Positions 36,695 through 49,600 of a stretch of DNA of 64,000 nt are shown here, piece after piece. A program made the translations under genes and the position numbers. The notes beneath the pieces were generated by a model that worked only from the letters and a program-made list of their open reading frames with translations, searched no databases and had not been told where the DNA came from. Origin of the DNA: Kryptolebias marmoratus. Taxonomy: Eukaryota > Chordata > Actinopteri > Cyprinodontiformes > Rivulidae. Location of the stretch: NCBI RefSeq assembly GCF_001649575.2, contig NC_051431.1, positions 11,730,240-11,794,239 on the forward strand, in the 5' to 3' direction. Position 1 is the stretch's first letter. Every line of letters starts with the position of its first letter.

Positions 36695-39600
36695 AATGTG
36701 TGGATCTTTAAGATCAACATGTATTTAAAATAACTGATTTTTGTTTATAAAATGATGTCGTATTGTTTATGTTTATGTATTTTAGAAACAAAGGCTTTTT
36801 GTAGTTCATCACATCCTTGAAAAGCTCTCATCAAATAGTTTAGTTTGCAACAATGTTTCCAAAATTATTAAATTTACAAATGGGCAGAACAAAAAAACTA
36901 CATTTTTGGGGGAGGCTCAGGAGGCAGGGGTTCGTCTTGTAATGGAAGGGTTGCTGGTTCAAACCCCCCGCTCCGTCAGTCTCAGCCGTTGTGTCCTTGG
37001 GCAAGACACTTCACCCGCCTTGCCTATTTTTCTTTATTTTTATTTTTTTACAGCATGATTTAGTTTAGTTGATAAATAATTACAGATCTAGGAGTGACAA
37101 GTCTAAAAGTACTTATCGCTCACTGCTGAAGGTGAAATGGTAGTCTGATGAACTACTGCATGGATTTTAATGAAACTCTTAAAGTGTCCCTTTTGGAGCC
37201 AACCCAGTTCAAGATGGCCGCCACAGCTAATCGACCTTAGCGAACACAAAAAATGGCTAATTCTGTCAATTTAACAGATATTGAACTAAAACTTGGTTAC
37301 TAAGTCCCTGCCAACACATACAGAGCTATCAGTTTTAAGAAGTTTTAACTATTGGAGTCAACTCTGTTAGCAAAATATTTCATAAACCACTGGTTCATGA
37401 ACCACTGCCCCAGTATACTTCAACACATTTTGCAAGATCTGGCAATAATGCGTGAGATCGTGGATGATGTCATTTTCATACTTTTGGCTGCCCTGAGCAT
37501 GTTTTGTTTTTTGTGCGTTTGTAGGTGAGCAGCAATGGAACTGCTGCAACAGACGGCCAGACTGCGCAGACAGCTGGAAATGCACAGGACCCTCAGCAGC
37601 AGCAGCAGCAACAACAAGCGCCTAATGCGTGGCAAGTCATTAAAGGAGTCCTCTTTAGGTGAGCTTTACTCGTTCTTTTAATCTTGCTGGCTCATTCTTT
37701 TCGCAGGCAAAGAGCCAGCTCGCAGTTAAAAGCCTCTTCTGTTGCCACTGGTGTAATAATTAATTGAATACATATAGCTGTGTCACAGTCCAAATGAAAT
37801 GGGTAAGCGTGGATAATGGTGTGCCGAGCTCCTGCTGTAGTTCATTTGCCTCCAAGTTCTTTTTGCACAGAATTTTTTTTTCAGCCTGTGCTGCTGCTTC
37901 TGTTTTCTGAGTCATCGTCTTTTTCTGCTCAAATTGCAGCATAATTGAGTGAGACAAAAACTGTGAGAAATGTAGTTTTTTTTTAATGGGTTGACAAAGG
38001 TCAGATCTCTAAGTAGATCTTTTATTACTGTCAACTTAATGTTCTGTGTTACGCTCACTGAACTCAGTTTTTCGGGAAGAGCTATGCTTAAAAAAAAAAT
38101 CCTCTTTATTTGACTCACCATAATTTACTCTTTTCAGACGTTTTATTGGATTCGTTCACATAAGTACCAGTACCAAAAGATTAGACATGTAAACAATGCT
38201 AATGAAGCTTTTTTTTTTAAAGTTTTGTAATATAAAAAATTTAAATTTCTTTCAATTAACTGCAGTGTTCATTAGCTGTTTTCTTATAGTGTTAAATCTT
38301 TTTGAGTTGTTTTAAGTTTCTGCTGCATTTCTTTGCATAACAAACATGTAGTTCCCCAGAGGCAGTAATAGTTTTGCACAGGATTTGCTCATGTAAAGTT
38401 AGAACAAATGTTGTATGAATTAGGCACCTAATTTTAAAATTGGGTGCATCAGTGGTTTAAAATTGCCTTCTTATGCACTGAACATTCATCTATATTTTGG
38501 GTTTATGATCTGAAATGTTTGTGCTACAGAAAACTTATTAAAGCAGATGTTCAAAATCTGTATTTAGGGAATCATATTATTTATTATTATCATATTATTT
38601 AGTTCACCACAGTGAACTAAAAATGAAAACCTAATCACATAAAACACATTTATGACATCTGAGCTCAGGATTTGATTTGAACCTGATGTATTTGATGGCG
38701 GTCACTGCATGAACTTTTGTGCGATTACTTCCAAGTTAATTTTTTTTGTTCCAGATCAGCTTGATCAGATTAGTTTCTAATATTAGTCCTAAGAAATAGT
38801 AGGAAAAGCATTTGTAAACCAGTCAGTTCTGGACTAATGAAACGATAAATCAGCATCTAAAGTTTTTTTGAACATGATGAAATTTCTGCACTTGGATAAA
38901 TCCACTGGATTATAAATTAACACTCAGTCCCCTCAATCAAGACTCTAAAACTGGGTAGAAAAGCTTTAATTTAGTTATAGGTTTCTCTCTGTTTATTTTT
39001 ACATTTAGATCAACTAAATCTCATATTTTCCTCCCTTACTCTTTTCCAGAATCTTCATAATTTGGGCGATCAGCAGCTGGTTCCGCAGAGGCCCGTCCAC
39101 TCCTGACCCCAGCACACCAGCAGGCGCCCCCAGAGTACCCAGCAGGAACCTGTTCCCCAAAGACACCCTCATGGTACCACACCGATCCTCTCCACCACTT
39201 TGGTTTTAGGGCTACAATAAAATGAATAAATGTGTTTTTTAAAAACCTAGATGAAATAATTAAGACAGAAATCAGTGAGTGAATCTGGAAATACCAAGAC
39301 AAATGCATTCAGGAGTAATTTGCAAATGTCTAAATGACAAAACAACCTAAAATACAAAATCAGATTTTTTTTTGTATTTTATGTACATAATTCTATATAT
39401 GTCCATGTATTTTTTTGTTTTGCATAATTATTTTTTGTGACACATTATTCCCTGCTTGGAAAGCCCATCATTGAGTGTTAAACATTATCAGATGAATTCA
39501 AGACCTTCATTCCTAAACATCGCTAATATTCTGATCCCCTAAAGTAATCGGCTGTGTCTGAGTGTTACCTTGTGCTCAGACCAACTCAATCTCTCCTGAC

Positions 39601-42600
39601 ACTGTAATATGATAAACACCTTTTATTCCCGTTCCTGCAGGACCTGTACGTGTACGTGTCCCAGGAGGAGGTGTTCTCTGACTTCAACAACACAGATGCC
39701 CTGTTCTGGTTCCACCGGGACCTGGTCTATGGAGACTGGAACACGGGGGAGAATGGAGATGGCTGCTACCAGAACTATAAGGAGTTAGACATCCCAGAGG
39801 TAGGGGATTACTCAGATTTATGGGGAGGTGCTGCATGAGGAAATGTGACAGACGGTAGCATTCTTTTAGAATGGTACTACAATAGATTATGGATGTTACC
39901 TGCTGATAAAGTACAATGAAGGTAGAAGATGTGAATGTGTCTCCTCCTGTTTGGTGTTCTTGTTGCAGAAGGTCCAGCAGAACGGCTCCCTTTACATACA
40001 TATCTACTTCACAAAAAGTGGATTCCACCCAGACCCCAAACGCAAGGGACAGTATCGCAGGCTGGCAACAGTCCATTCAACAAGAAGTATGTACCTCCAA
40101 AAATACACAACAACACAAGTTAATACGTTTAAATAATATCTGATCATTTCAAAGTGTTAACCTTTTATTTTCATTCCATCAGTGTTGAATAAATTCAAGA
40201 GAAGAAAGTTTCTAAAAACCAAGAATCTGCTCACAGGAGAGACAGAAGCAGATCCAGAGATGATTAAGGTTAATAGATTTTTTTTATTATTAATAATTTT
40301 TTTAAGATTGCACTGTTATTAAATCTCTCAAATACAGAAAGTATGATGGCTTGATTTTATCGGTCCAGTCCGCCTCAGCAGTTTGAAGTAATTTAGTTTT
40401 TGTTGCTTCAGTGTTGTTTAAAAAAAGAAAAGTTACCATTTTTCAAACAGTGTCAAATTATTTATAAGAAAAGAAGACATTGCAGAAGTGTGATGCCCCT
40501 TTTCACACAATTTGAGAAAATTTTCTTAGGTGTTTAAAACAAAAGTCCATCTGTCAATAAGATGTCCATAACACGCTTTGTTCAAAATACAACTTGTTTA
40601 TAAGCACAGACAAAGGGTTATGGTCCTCTAAAAAGCAAAATTAGAGCATGACCAGGCTGTGTTTTTGCACCAAAAGTAACTTTATTTTTTTCTTTTCTGT
40701 CTTGAGTGACTTTGTTTACTGTTTGCCCTGATTTGTCTGCTTTACTGTTCTGTCGCAGCGAGCGGAGAGCCACGGTCCAGTGGAGGTCATCTCCCACTGG
40801 CATCCAAACCTCACCATCAATATGGTAGATGACCACACAGCCTGGGTAAAAGGCTCAGTTCCGCCTCCTCTAGACCAATGTAAGTTTCTGGGAAATTGTT
40901 TTACAGTGTTTTAATGTCCCAGATAATCACATTTAATCATGTCTGACATTTTTCTTTTATTTGTTTTTTGTTACTAGATGTTAAGTTTGATGCAGTCAGT
41001 GGTGACTACTACCCCATTGTTTATTTCAATGACTACTGGAACCTTCAGAAAGACTATTATCCCATTAACGATAGCCTGACCAAACTCCCGCTGCGTCTCA
41101 ACTACTGCCCGCTGTCTCTGTGGCGCTGGCAGCTGTACGCCGCTCAAAATGCTCGCTCCCCTTGGAACTTCCTACCCGAGGACACCTACGAGCAATCTGA
41201 TGAAGACCAAGACTCTGTTAAGGTGAGTGCTCGAGGGCGCCAATGCAGTGGTACGAGGCACACTTTTTAAGCCTTTTGAGCTGAGCTGCAAAAATAAATG
41301 TAGCGTGTCACTGGGCTGCGACTAGCTGGCGATTGGCATTCTCAAGGGAGTCTCAGTTTCTTCAGGTGTATTTTGACATCTACGCGTGATCTCTCCTCCG
41401 ACAGAAAACATTTGAGTCCATTATTCAGGTCTTAAAAACCACACCTGGTCCAAATCTGCCTGTCTTCATTTCAGAAGTGTACTCCAGCAGATTAAATCAT
41501 GAATGTGGGAACAACTTCCAAGGAGAGTACAATGATGGCAGCAGAACATAGTGCACGGCCTAGAATACAACCCATGCAGTCAAAAATAAGCCATGAATTT
41601 CAAGAATTGGCTGCTCAAAACGCTTCTGCATGTCCAGCTGGTCTCTTGTCTCAGAGTTCAGTGAAACTGCAACTAAAGATTTGCCTATTTTGTTGCCGTT
41701 TTCTCACAGTTTTGAGTCACCAACTTGTCGCCATTGCTAGAGACTAGTAGCACAGTGAAGTACTACTTTAATGTCCCAAATAAATTCACAGTAACCACAA
41801 TGTAGTAAGATAAGTAAAATGATATGTAATTTGGCATAATCAGTTTAATTACATTCTATTACAACAATGTGTTAATGACTCTGTATAGAGATGTCTGGTC
41901 TTTATTTGCCTATATTTAAAATATATCTGAGTTGATTTGATTTGTCCAGTATGATCAGACCCTGGAAAGCTTTATTAATACGGCAAGAATAGCCTGTATT
42001 AGACCTCAGTCTTGTAGCTGATTGGGCTCTGCGGTGAACTTAAACTCTGAGATATGTCGTATTACCTCTGTAAATAAAGGTTAAAACAAAACCAAACAGA
42101 TCTTTTTGTTTTTGTATAGGTTGCCCTTTTGGAAACAAACCCATACCTGCTGGGTCTCACTATTGTTGTCTCCATTGTGCACAGCATCTTTGAGTTTCTT
42201 GCTTTCAAGAACGGTAAGTAGCTACTGGGTCAAACTTTTCTTTTTTTTTTTTCTCCTGAGGACTTTCATTTACTTTGTCTCCTCTTCCTCCCAGATATCC
42301 AGTTTTGGAACAGCAGGCAGTCCCTTGAAGGACTTTCTGTACGCTCCATTATATTTGGAGTGTTTCAGTCTCTCGTCGTGTTGCTCTACATTCTGGACAA
42401 CGAAACCAACTTTGTGGTGCAGGTCAGCGTCTTCATTGGTCTGCTGATTGACCTGTGGAAAATCACCAAGGTCATGGACGTCAGGGTAAGCCGGAAAAAC
42501 GTTTTTCATACTGAACATTATTGGCACTGTGTGCTAATGCCTGTGTTTTAGGATGATTCATTAAAGGTAATAAATATTAAGAGAACCAGAATTAAAAAGA

Positions 42601-45600
42601 AAAACAGAAAATATTATGGGTTGTCATTTATTTGAAGAACAATTACCATTATTACATCCAAAAGGCTAAAAAAAATTAGGCTAAAATAGTTAAGTTTATT
42701 TAAAATTATTGGCCAACGAAGATCACTTCATTCCTTCAATGAATAAATGATGAAAAATATTATTTTTGCGCTGTTAGATTTATTTTACTTTTAATGTTTT
42801 CATAATTTAGAAAATCAGTTTTACACAACATCTTTACACTTTTATGTGCGTGTCATAACATTCCATTAACCACTTTTTGTTGACTTCTTTCTAGTTGGAC
42901 AGAGAGAACAAAATTGCAGGGATCATCCCGAGATTGGTGTTCAAAGACAAGTCAACGTACGTGGAGTCCTCAACCAAAATCTATGACGATGTAAGTTCAG
43001 TCCTCCGCAGCACACCTAGACACTGATCACATTTAGACTGCTGTCTAATCTGAATTTGAAAGGTAAAACTATGTAAAATAAGAGTTGCTTGACAGAGGGG
43101 GAAAAACATACTAGCTTTGAAGTTGTATTAAAAAAGGAGTGGTTCCTAAAGTTGGTCATGCAACATCAAGTTGAGGGGGGCATGAGTTGATTTCCAGAAA
43201 TAAAATGAAATGTAAAATAACTGGCAGTAGCAGATTTTGCCATATATATTGCAAGACATGAAAAGTGTAGATTGTGTTGTCATTAGGCCCTTGTTTGATT
43301 GAGCTATTAGCTATTTTGTGGACTCTATCCATAGATATTTGGGGTAACTAGTCTAATTTTGTAGTTCAGAAGCTGAAAAGATTGGAAACCACTGGTATAA
43401 AGAGTATCTCACATGAATCTGTGTTGGTGTTAATGTGTCCTGAGTAATTCAGACACAAGTGGACACGACTGACTACAGATCCAAACATACTGGCACCGTT
43501 TATCTCTGCTGTGACGGCCAATATAGCAGCTCGGCAATCCGTCACAAATTATGTCTGGAGAATAATGTAGGTCGGGTCATTAATTGGGTTGATGATTTTA
43601 CAGAAACATCAATAGACCAGCTGATGTTTTCTTTGTTGTTCGGTTCGCTGTGTGTCATTCATGTGTTTATAATTTAGGATCCAATCACAAAAACAATGAG
43701 GACATGTTTAAATACAAGCTGTCAACACGTGGACTGTCCCCTTTGACCCACGTCTTTCCTCTGTTGTTGTCTTAACAGATGGCCTTCAGGTACTTGTCCT
43801 GGCTGCTTTATCCTCTGTTTGGCTGCTATGCCATCTACAGTTTAATTTACGTAGAGCACAAAGGCTGGTACTCATGGGTACTCAGCATGCTTTACGGCTT
43901 CTTGTTAACCTTTGGTAAGTTACTCTGACGCACTCACACACGTTATTTTATTACATTTCATTTGTTGTTTCGTCCTCTCTGTTGTAAAGAATGTCCAAGT
44001 TTATTATCCACGATCCAGGCATTAATGAGTACGTTGAATCCACACTTTACTGTTGTTTCTTTTATAAACCCGTACTTATCTAAGAACTACAACTCCCATG
44101 TTAAAATCTAAAAACATTAAATGTACTTGCAGCCATTGAAGCTCAGTAAAATGTGAAATTACTAGAAAATGTGCTGAGAGATGGTGTTTAGCTGATTCTT
44201 TGTTTTAAAGAACAAAGATTTGCCTGATAAGTTTCTGCCTCTCTTGATTAGCTCATCTCTAACGCCTCATGTTCCTATACTTGCATCATGGTTACACAGC
44301 CAAATCCCCGGAGCCTAAACTAGTGCACTGTTCATTATTAGATATATAAGCACACTCAGTCATGTTGCCCTCTGGTTATTTTACTGCCTCCGGTTGTGGA
44401 GTTGTTCGTATAACCCTCTGCTTTGCCTTTTAGGCTTCATTACGATGACGCCACAACTATTCATCAACTACAAAATGAAATCTGTAGCTCACCTCCCATG
44501 GAGGATGCTCACCTACAAGGCTCTCAATACCTTTATTGATGACCTGTTTGCCTTTGTGATCAAGATGCCCATGATGTACAGGATAGGATGCCTCAGAGAT
44601 GGTGAGTCTTCCCTGAAAAACACATTAATTATTAAAACCACTGCTGTCTTCTGTCGTTTCCTGTGTGGATGCCGTGTTTTTACCGGAGGTGTTTTAGGAT
44701 TTGACTCATTGTTTCGCGTGGCAGGAACCAAAGTGGGTGGACGGTTAATTCAAAAGGATTTGTGGTTTGTTTAAAGGAAGCTATGCTCTGTTTGTTCTGT
44801 TCTAACGCTGACTAAAAAAAGGAAGTGCACAACTATTTCTCTTCAGCTTCAAATATCTCAGACCAACTGTTCGAATCACTATTTTCATCTGGAGTGTGTC
44901 ACATTGTTTGCTGTAGCCAATCCTCTGACCCCCTCTAGTGTCAGATGACTGCATCTTATGCCGTAAGTGTGCAGAATAAATGTTTGTACTGGATCTATTC
45001 TCAGAAATTGGGCTATTGTGATAAATAACAATAGCATCAGTTGTATGAACATCCAACTTGAGCAACATCCAACAGTCTGTTTTATTTAGGAACAGAAAAG
45101 TTGGCGTTTTAATTCTCATTTTCAAATTAAATATTCAAAAAAGACTGTTGGGAAACAAAAACACTCAACACAATTTGAAAAAAGCTTTTTCATATGGATA
45201 TTTCTTGTTAACTTTAAAGAGATAATACATAATTCCCAGCTGGAAAAAAAACATTTTTTTTTCTTAATTTTGCTTTCTTTGTTATGGCATTTTTTGTGCC
45301 TGTGAAACTATTATTAAGTTACAGCCACTTGTAATATCATCACCTGACAACTCAGCTTGCTTTATTTGTTCTTGACTGGAAAAACAACCCTGATGAATGT
45401 TTTATAAATAGTAATTTTTCAGATGTTTAAGTTTGCTCGACAGTTGGGTGTAAACAAAGCTTATGTCCGGGCTGCAGGCGTAAAAACAGCTCAGGTTGGA
45501 TTCAGATACTTTGTTTGGAGGGTTTTACTTGGTAAATTCACCCAGTCTCCCCAAAGCAGTCGGATTATTACCTTGCTTGGTGGCACAAAAGTGTATCAGT

Positions 45601-46458
45601 GGCGGGCTGAGTTCGACCTTAACCCATGACGCCTCGAGCCATTCAGAAATCACACCTAGTCGGGCAGAAGACATCCCAGTCCTGGCTTGTAGTGTTTGTT
45701 TTGTGAAACTCACAAGAAAGTAATCATTGGACGTACATCTACAACTGATTAACTGTTGGAGTCAGCTCCATCAAGACGGCTGCCACAGCTGAGCTACTTT
45801 AGCCAACACGGAAATGACTACGACTTTGTCAGATTTACAGATGTTGGGCTAAAGTTTGACGACTCTCAACACATTCTCCAAGCGCTTACACATCTTACAA
45901 GATGTCGCAACATCATCAGATTGCACACAACGTAATTTACAAGTTTTGACTAAAATGGGTGTAACTTTAATTTCTCATAAGATGATCCTGGTTTAAAACA
46001 TTGGCGTGAAAGGCAGTGGTTGATGTATGTTCCTTCAAGAAATGCTGGGCCTTTTTAATTAAATGATTGCGCCTGATGAGTCCTGTCTGTATGCTGCATT
46101 TAGTTTCAACTTTCCTAGTTGATGCAACATTGTAGTTTTGAACTCTTAATTCTGTATTCAGCAGTGCATTATTCTACAGAACATCCTGAAAAACAAAGTT
46201 TAGCTTCATTTGATTTAGGTTTTTAAAACAAAGAGATCTTTGTCTCAGGGTTGTTCTTGTTTCTGACTGGATGGACCTGTTTGCTCTCCTGCAGATGTGG
46301 TGTTCTTCATCTACCTTTACCAGCGCTGGATCTACCGGGTGGATCCCAACAGGGTGAACGAATTCGGCACCAGCGGGGTGGACCACACTCAGAACAACAC
46401 GGCAGAGTCCGCCGGCGCCATCACAGACAAACCAGAAGGAGAGAAGAAGAACGATTAA
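34002..46458 (+). CDS. clptm1: CLPTM1, multi-pass ER membrane protein
   Basis: Cleft lip and palate transmembrane protein 1 family; the mammalian protein sits in the ER and limits forward trafficking of GABA-A receptors. Fourteen exons: 34002-34052, 37525-37658, 39050-39173, 39641-39799, 39969-40086, 40183-40268, 40759-40879, 40978-41222, 42120-42213, 42295-42485, 42895-42990, 43779-43914, 44434-44601, 46295-46458; exact phasing, 628 aa (human 669). The N-terminus is low complexity with eight Gln in a row (about residues 47-54), then APNAWQVIKGVLFRIFIIWA as in human. The large luminal domain includes HRDLVYGDWNTGENGDGCY, YIHIYFTKSGFHPDPKRKGQ and SHWHPNLTINMVDDHTAWVK. Membrane segments: about residues 355-372, 394-411, 418-434, 478-498 and 503-523. 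The tail is shorter than in mammals and ends GEKKND. The start lies in a good context and matches the family. Introns 1 and 13 carry repeats. Confidence 0.96.
36614..36690. repeat. (TA)n microsatellite
   Basis: About 38 TA units in clptm1 intron 1, preceded by a short poly(A) run. Confidence 0.95.
36905..37030 (+). mobile_element. tRNA-derived SINE
   Basis: In clptm1 intron 1. It has a B-box-like GGTTCAAACCCCCC and the block 'gtgtccttgggcaagacact' followed by 'tcacccgcct', which is typical of fish tRNA-derived SINEs. It is not a tRNA gene: no cloverleaf can be built. Confidence 0.7.
37125..37450 (+). repeat. Dispersed repeat family W, copy 6
   Basis: In clptm1 intron 1, directly after the SINE. 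Blocks 'actgcatggattttaatgaa', 'caagatggccgccacagcta' and 'gttagcaaaatatttcataa' are present. Confidence 0.75.
43138..43393 (+). mobile_element. hAT-like non-autonomous element
   Basis: In clptm1 intron 11. It begins AGTGGTTCCTAAAGTTGGT and ends 'gctgaaaagattggaaacca' plus CT, so the ends are inverted (AGTGGTTCC against GGAAACCACT). It shares internal blocks ('gtgttgtcatta', 'gaagctgaaaag') with the nested element at 15021-15350. No clear 8-base target duplication is visible. Confidence 0.65.
45715..46055 (+). repeat. Dispersed repeat family W, copy 7
   Basis: In clptm1 intron 13. Blocks 'attggacgtacatctacaac', 'agacggctgccacagctgag', 'gtcgcaacatcatcagattg' and 'ggcgtgaaaggcagtggttg' are present. 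Confidence 0.75.
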
Positions 46459-47925
46459 GCGAGACCTTTCACTTGTCTCCCCCTCCCCTCGTGGCCCTGA
46501 CTGTTGGGGCGAAGAGGACTTGTGGAAATAGAGCAGGAAGCAGGGTGTGTGGAGGGGGAGGTGAATGGTTGTTTATTTGTCATGGACGCCGCTCCAAAAA
46601 AAAAAAAAAGAAAAAAGAAAAGAAAAAAAATAGCAGTTTAACTGTTCCTTCTGATTTCTCTGTGGCTCCGCAGAGAAATATATTCAGTGTAGACTTGGTA
46701 AATTCTTATTTCTGTTCCCCACCCACCCCCACCCTCTCGTTCTGCAGTTCAAGTGAAGTAAAACAAAACGTGACGTACTGTATTCTGTATGATTTCTTTT
46801 TCAGAGGGTAACGGTGTCTTGGAGTTTGATGTTGGGAGGGGAACAGGTCACAGATACTACTTCTTTTTTTTTTTTTTCCTCCATGAATACAGGGAAGAAA
46901 CAGGCCAAGTGCGGCTTTTGTTCTTTGTGTGGATTCCTTGTGAAATTTTCCTTTCATTCCATGTGAGCGCCGTGTTTCCAAGTTTCCCGGAAACCGGTGT
47001 GTAGTGTTGGAGGAAACTGGAAAGATCCCCGAGTCACACTGGAGGAGGAGACGCGGTGACCGGAGACTCGACGGACGACCCTGAAGGGCACTACCCTCGA
47101 GACAATGACTACTACACTCAATTTTAACAATGGTTATTGTTCTAGACTTGAACAGAAAAAAATATATAACAGCCTTGTTGGTATTAATATAAATATATTA
47201 ATTATTTCAATGACTTAATTTTTTGTTTTTCAGTCACTAAAACATTCTTTTGTATGTCCTCGAACTGTACAGACTTGTGTTTAAGAATGTCGAATCTGTT
47301 TAGCAGCTGATAATTTGCAAATCTGATTTTTAAATCGCCTCCAAAATTCAGATCACCGTGACAGAAGGTCAAATATGTGCTGGAAGAATTAGTGTCTCGT
47401 TTTGTTGTTTGTTTTTTTTTGTTTTTGAGTGCTGTAAATCTTGAAAAGGGTTCCATGTCAATGCATATTAAATTTTTGAAAATTCATGTTTATAGTGAAA
47501 AAAAAAAATTAAGTGTGATTTAAATTGTCTATGCAACGCTTTGTTTTTCAATTTTTACTCCTAGTTTTTAATGTTTAAGAACAATATTTTTGCATGGAAC
47601 TGACTTTTTTTATGTTAGTTTCTATGGATGTTGCAGGAAATCTAATTTGTGTGCTTTAACAATCTCAAAAGAAGAAGAAGAAAGAATTACCGAGCCCGGT
47701 TATCTTCCTTTATAAATTCTGTTAAACAACAAAGTGAACGGCCTTCAGTCTGAGATCCCAAAGATGACAGCTCTTAACACTTATGTTTACAGTTTTAAAA
47801 AGTAAATTAAAGTTGAACATTAAAAGAAAACAAAAACAATCAGCTGTATGTAAACTGAATTGAAGTTGAGGGGGGTGTTAAATTTTGAGTTTAGTGTGTC
47901 ATACTGTTTTAAAAAAGGTTTAGGC

Positions 47926-47931
47926 AATAAA
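47926..47931 (+). terminator. clptm1: clptm1 poly(A) signal AATAAA
   Basis: AATAAA about 1.47 kb after the stop codon, followed by GT-containing sequence. It is the most canonical signal in the interval. Confidence 0.6.
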
Positions 47932-49263
47932 TTTAATTTGACTGACTTGTCATGGTTCCTTTAGGCGTTTTTATTCACCGGCACAAACTGATGTTCAGGT
48001 TTGTGCCGGTTAATTTTGAACAATTAGGTAACAAATCTTTCCCACGGGGCTGCAGGTATAGACGAGTAACGACGGCGCAAAGTTCCAAACTTATTTAGTG
48101 CACGGGCGAAACAGAAAATGGCTCCGTAATCTCATTTAATTTGATTTATTTGGAAAGACAGATTTTTCAGTTGCACGTTTCCTTGGACTGAATTTGACAA
48201 GAGATCCTATTAATTTGATGGTTGTCATGCCTGAAGCAGAGCATATTGCTTATTTTAATTGTTTAAATAATGCATTTGTTTTTTTCTGTAAAATGGTATG
48301 TTCAGGATGTAGCTAGGCTTTAAGAAACGTGCAGAAAAAAAGCCTCGTTCTTTGTGTATTTAAAACTAAAAAATGCCTGCTTAGAATATAGATTTTAAAG
48401 GTTTTGATCACATTTAATTGGCCTTTTTTATAAACATCATTGCATGTTAGGTGGTTTAAATGCCTAAAAGTCAACTAAAAGCTACAGTTTTCTGGCTGTC
48501 ATCTAATTTCTGTTCAGTGCTGAGTCAGTGTTTCCTTTAAACGCCTCGACTTTCGCTTTCAATTTCCTTTAAATGTTTTGTTTCTCTATGTGGCCGGCAG
48601 GTGTCGCTGCTGCACCTCCTAACTGCACGCGCCTGTTGCAGGTGAAACAAGGTCTTCCTTCTGTGGTCTTCGAGGAGTCATTTTAAGGACATGCGGCCAG
48701 GGTTTTTGGTCCAGATGAGAGATTTTAATGTAGAGGGAACGTGAAAGGGGAGACCTATATATTATATTATAAAACCCCAGCTGGGAAAGCTACATTAGTT
48801 TACTGCATGTGTGCGGGTTGATACGGAGCTAATTTGAATATTAGATTAATTTTTGCATGTGTGGTGAAGAGAGGTCAAAAACCACCGAAACGTGCGCTCA
48901 GATTAGGTTATGGAAAAAGAAAAAAAAAACCTCCTTTTATGTGTCACGAGTCCATTTTAAGGTGAAGATGTATATTCAGGTCGAGTGTTGCGTTTGAAAC
49001 CTGCGGCCTAGGTTGCCAGATAGAAAATGACGAAACATCGTACTGCCGCTTTAAAACTGTCGTATTTTGACACAAACTGGAGTAGCGAATTGAGGGGATA
49101 CCTTTTCCGCTCGTTGCGTGGTGGGTTAAAACGATTTTTCTTTTTCAGAACACGAATTTCTAAAACTATCGCACATTTGGCCTGTTTTTAAAAACTACCA
49201 TATAGATACGATAACTATCGTTTGTCTGGCAACGCCGCCTGTAAGCAGTTGCCGGTCCTGGAG

Positions 49264-49307
49264 GGGGGTTCCCGCCGGGGAGGTGACGTAACACTCCGGG
49301 GATTTCC
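49264..49307 (+). promoter_or_regulatory. relb: relb promoter: two kappaB sites and a CRE-like site
   Basis: GGGGGTTCCC at 49264-49273 and GGGGATTTCC at 49298-49307 both fit the kappaB consensus GGGRNNYYCC exactly. TGACGTAA at 49284-49291, between them, resembles a CRE/ATF site. They lie about 300 bases before the relb start codon. Mammalian RELB is induced by NF-kappaB through kappaB sites in its promoter, so the same feed-forward control is likely here. Confidence 0.7.
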
Positions 49308-49600
49308 GCGCAGCTCAGCGGCCAATCGGAGAGAGCCGCTGCGGAACTAAAACTAAAGCGAGCTTCATCATCCGAACCCCGTCGGCCACACATGGCTTCA
49401 AAGTTGTCCGACACGTCCTCTGGACTCAGACTAACACTCGAAGCAGGGGTGTGAACCGACTGGAACTGTTTTGGAGACGCGTAGTCGGTTTTCTCGTCGA
49501 GCGGATACGACTAATTCCTGGATTAACCCAGTTTGGAAAGAGTTCAAAAGGCACGACGTCGGAGTTTGTTTTTTTTACCTCCTCTCTTCAAACTCATGCG

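Larger units (their letters stand above)
46459..49600 (+). other. clptm1 3' UTR and clptm1-relb intergenic region
   Basis: The first 1.5 kb is the clptm1 3' UTR, with A-rich runs at 46595-46630 and a T run at 46864. From about 48000 to 49200 there is AT-rich sequence with no gene seen. From 49200 the sequence turns GC-rich and holds the relb promoter. Confidence 0.6.

Noticed and set aside
36940..36980. A tRNA gene suggested by GGTTCAAACCC
   Set aside because: No acceptor stem or anticodon arm can be formed; it is a SINE B box.
49451..49600. An upstream start for relb at 49451
   Set aside because: The added 50 residues show no RelB similarity and the frame is simply open through the 5' UTR.
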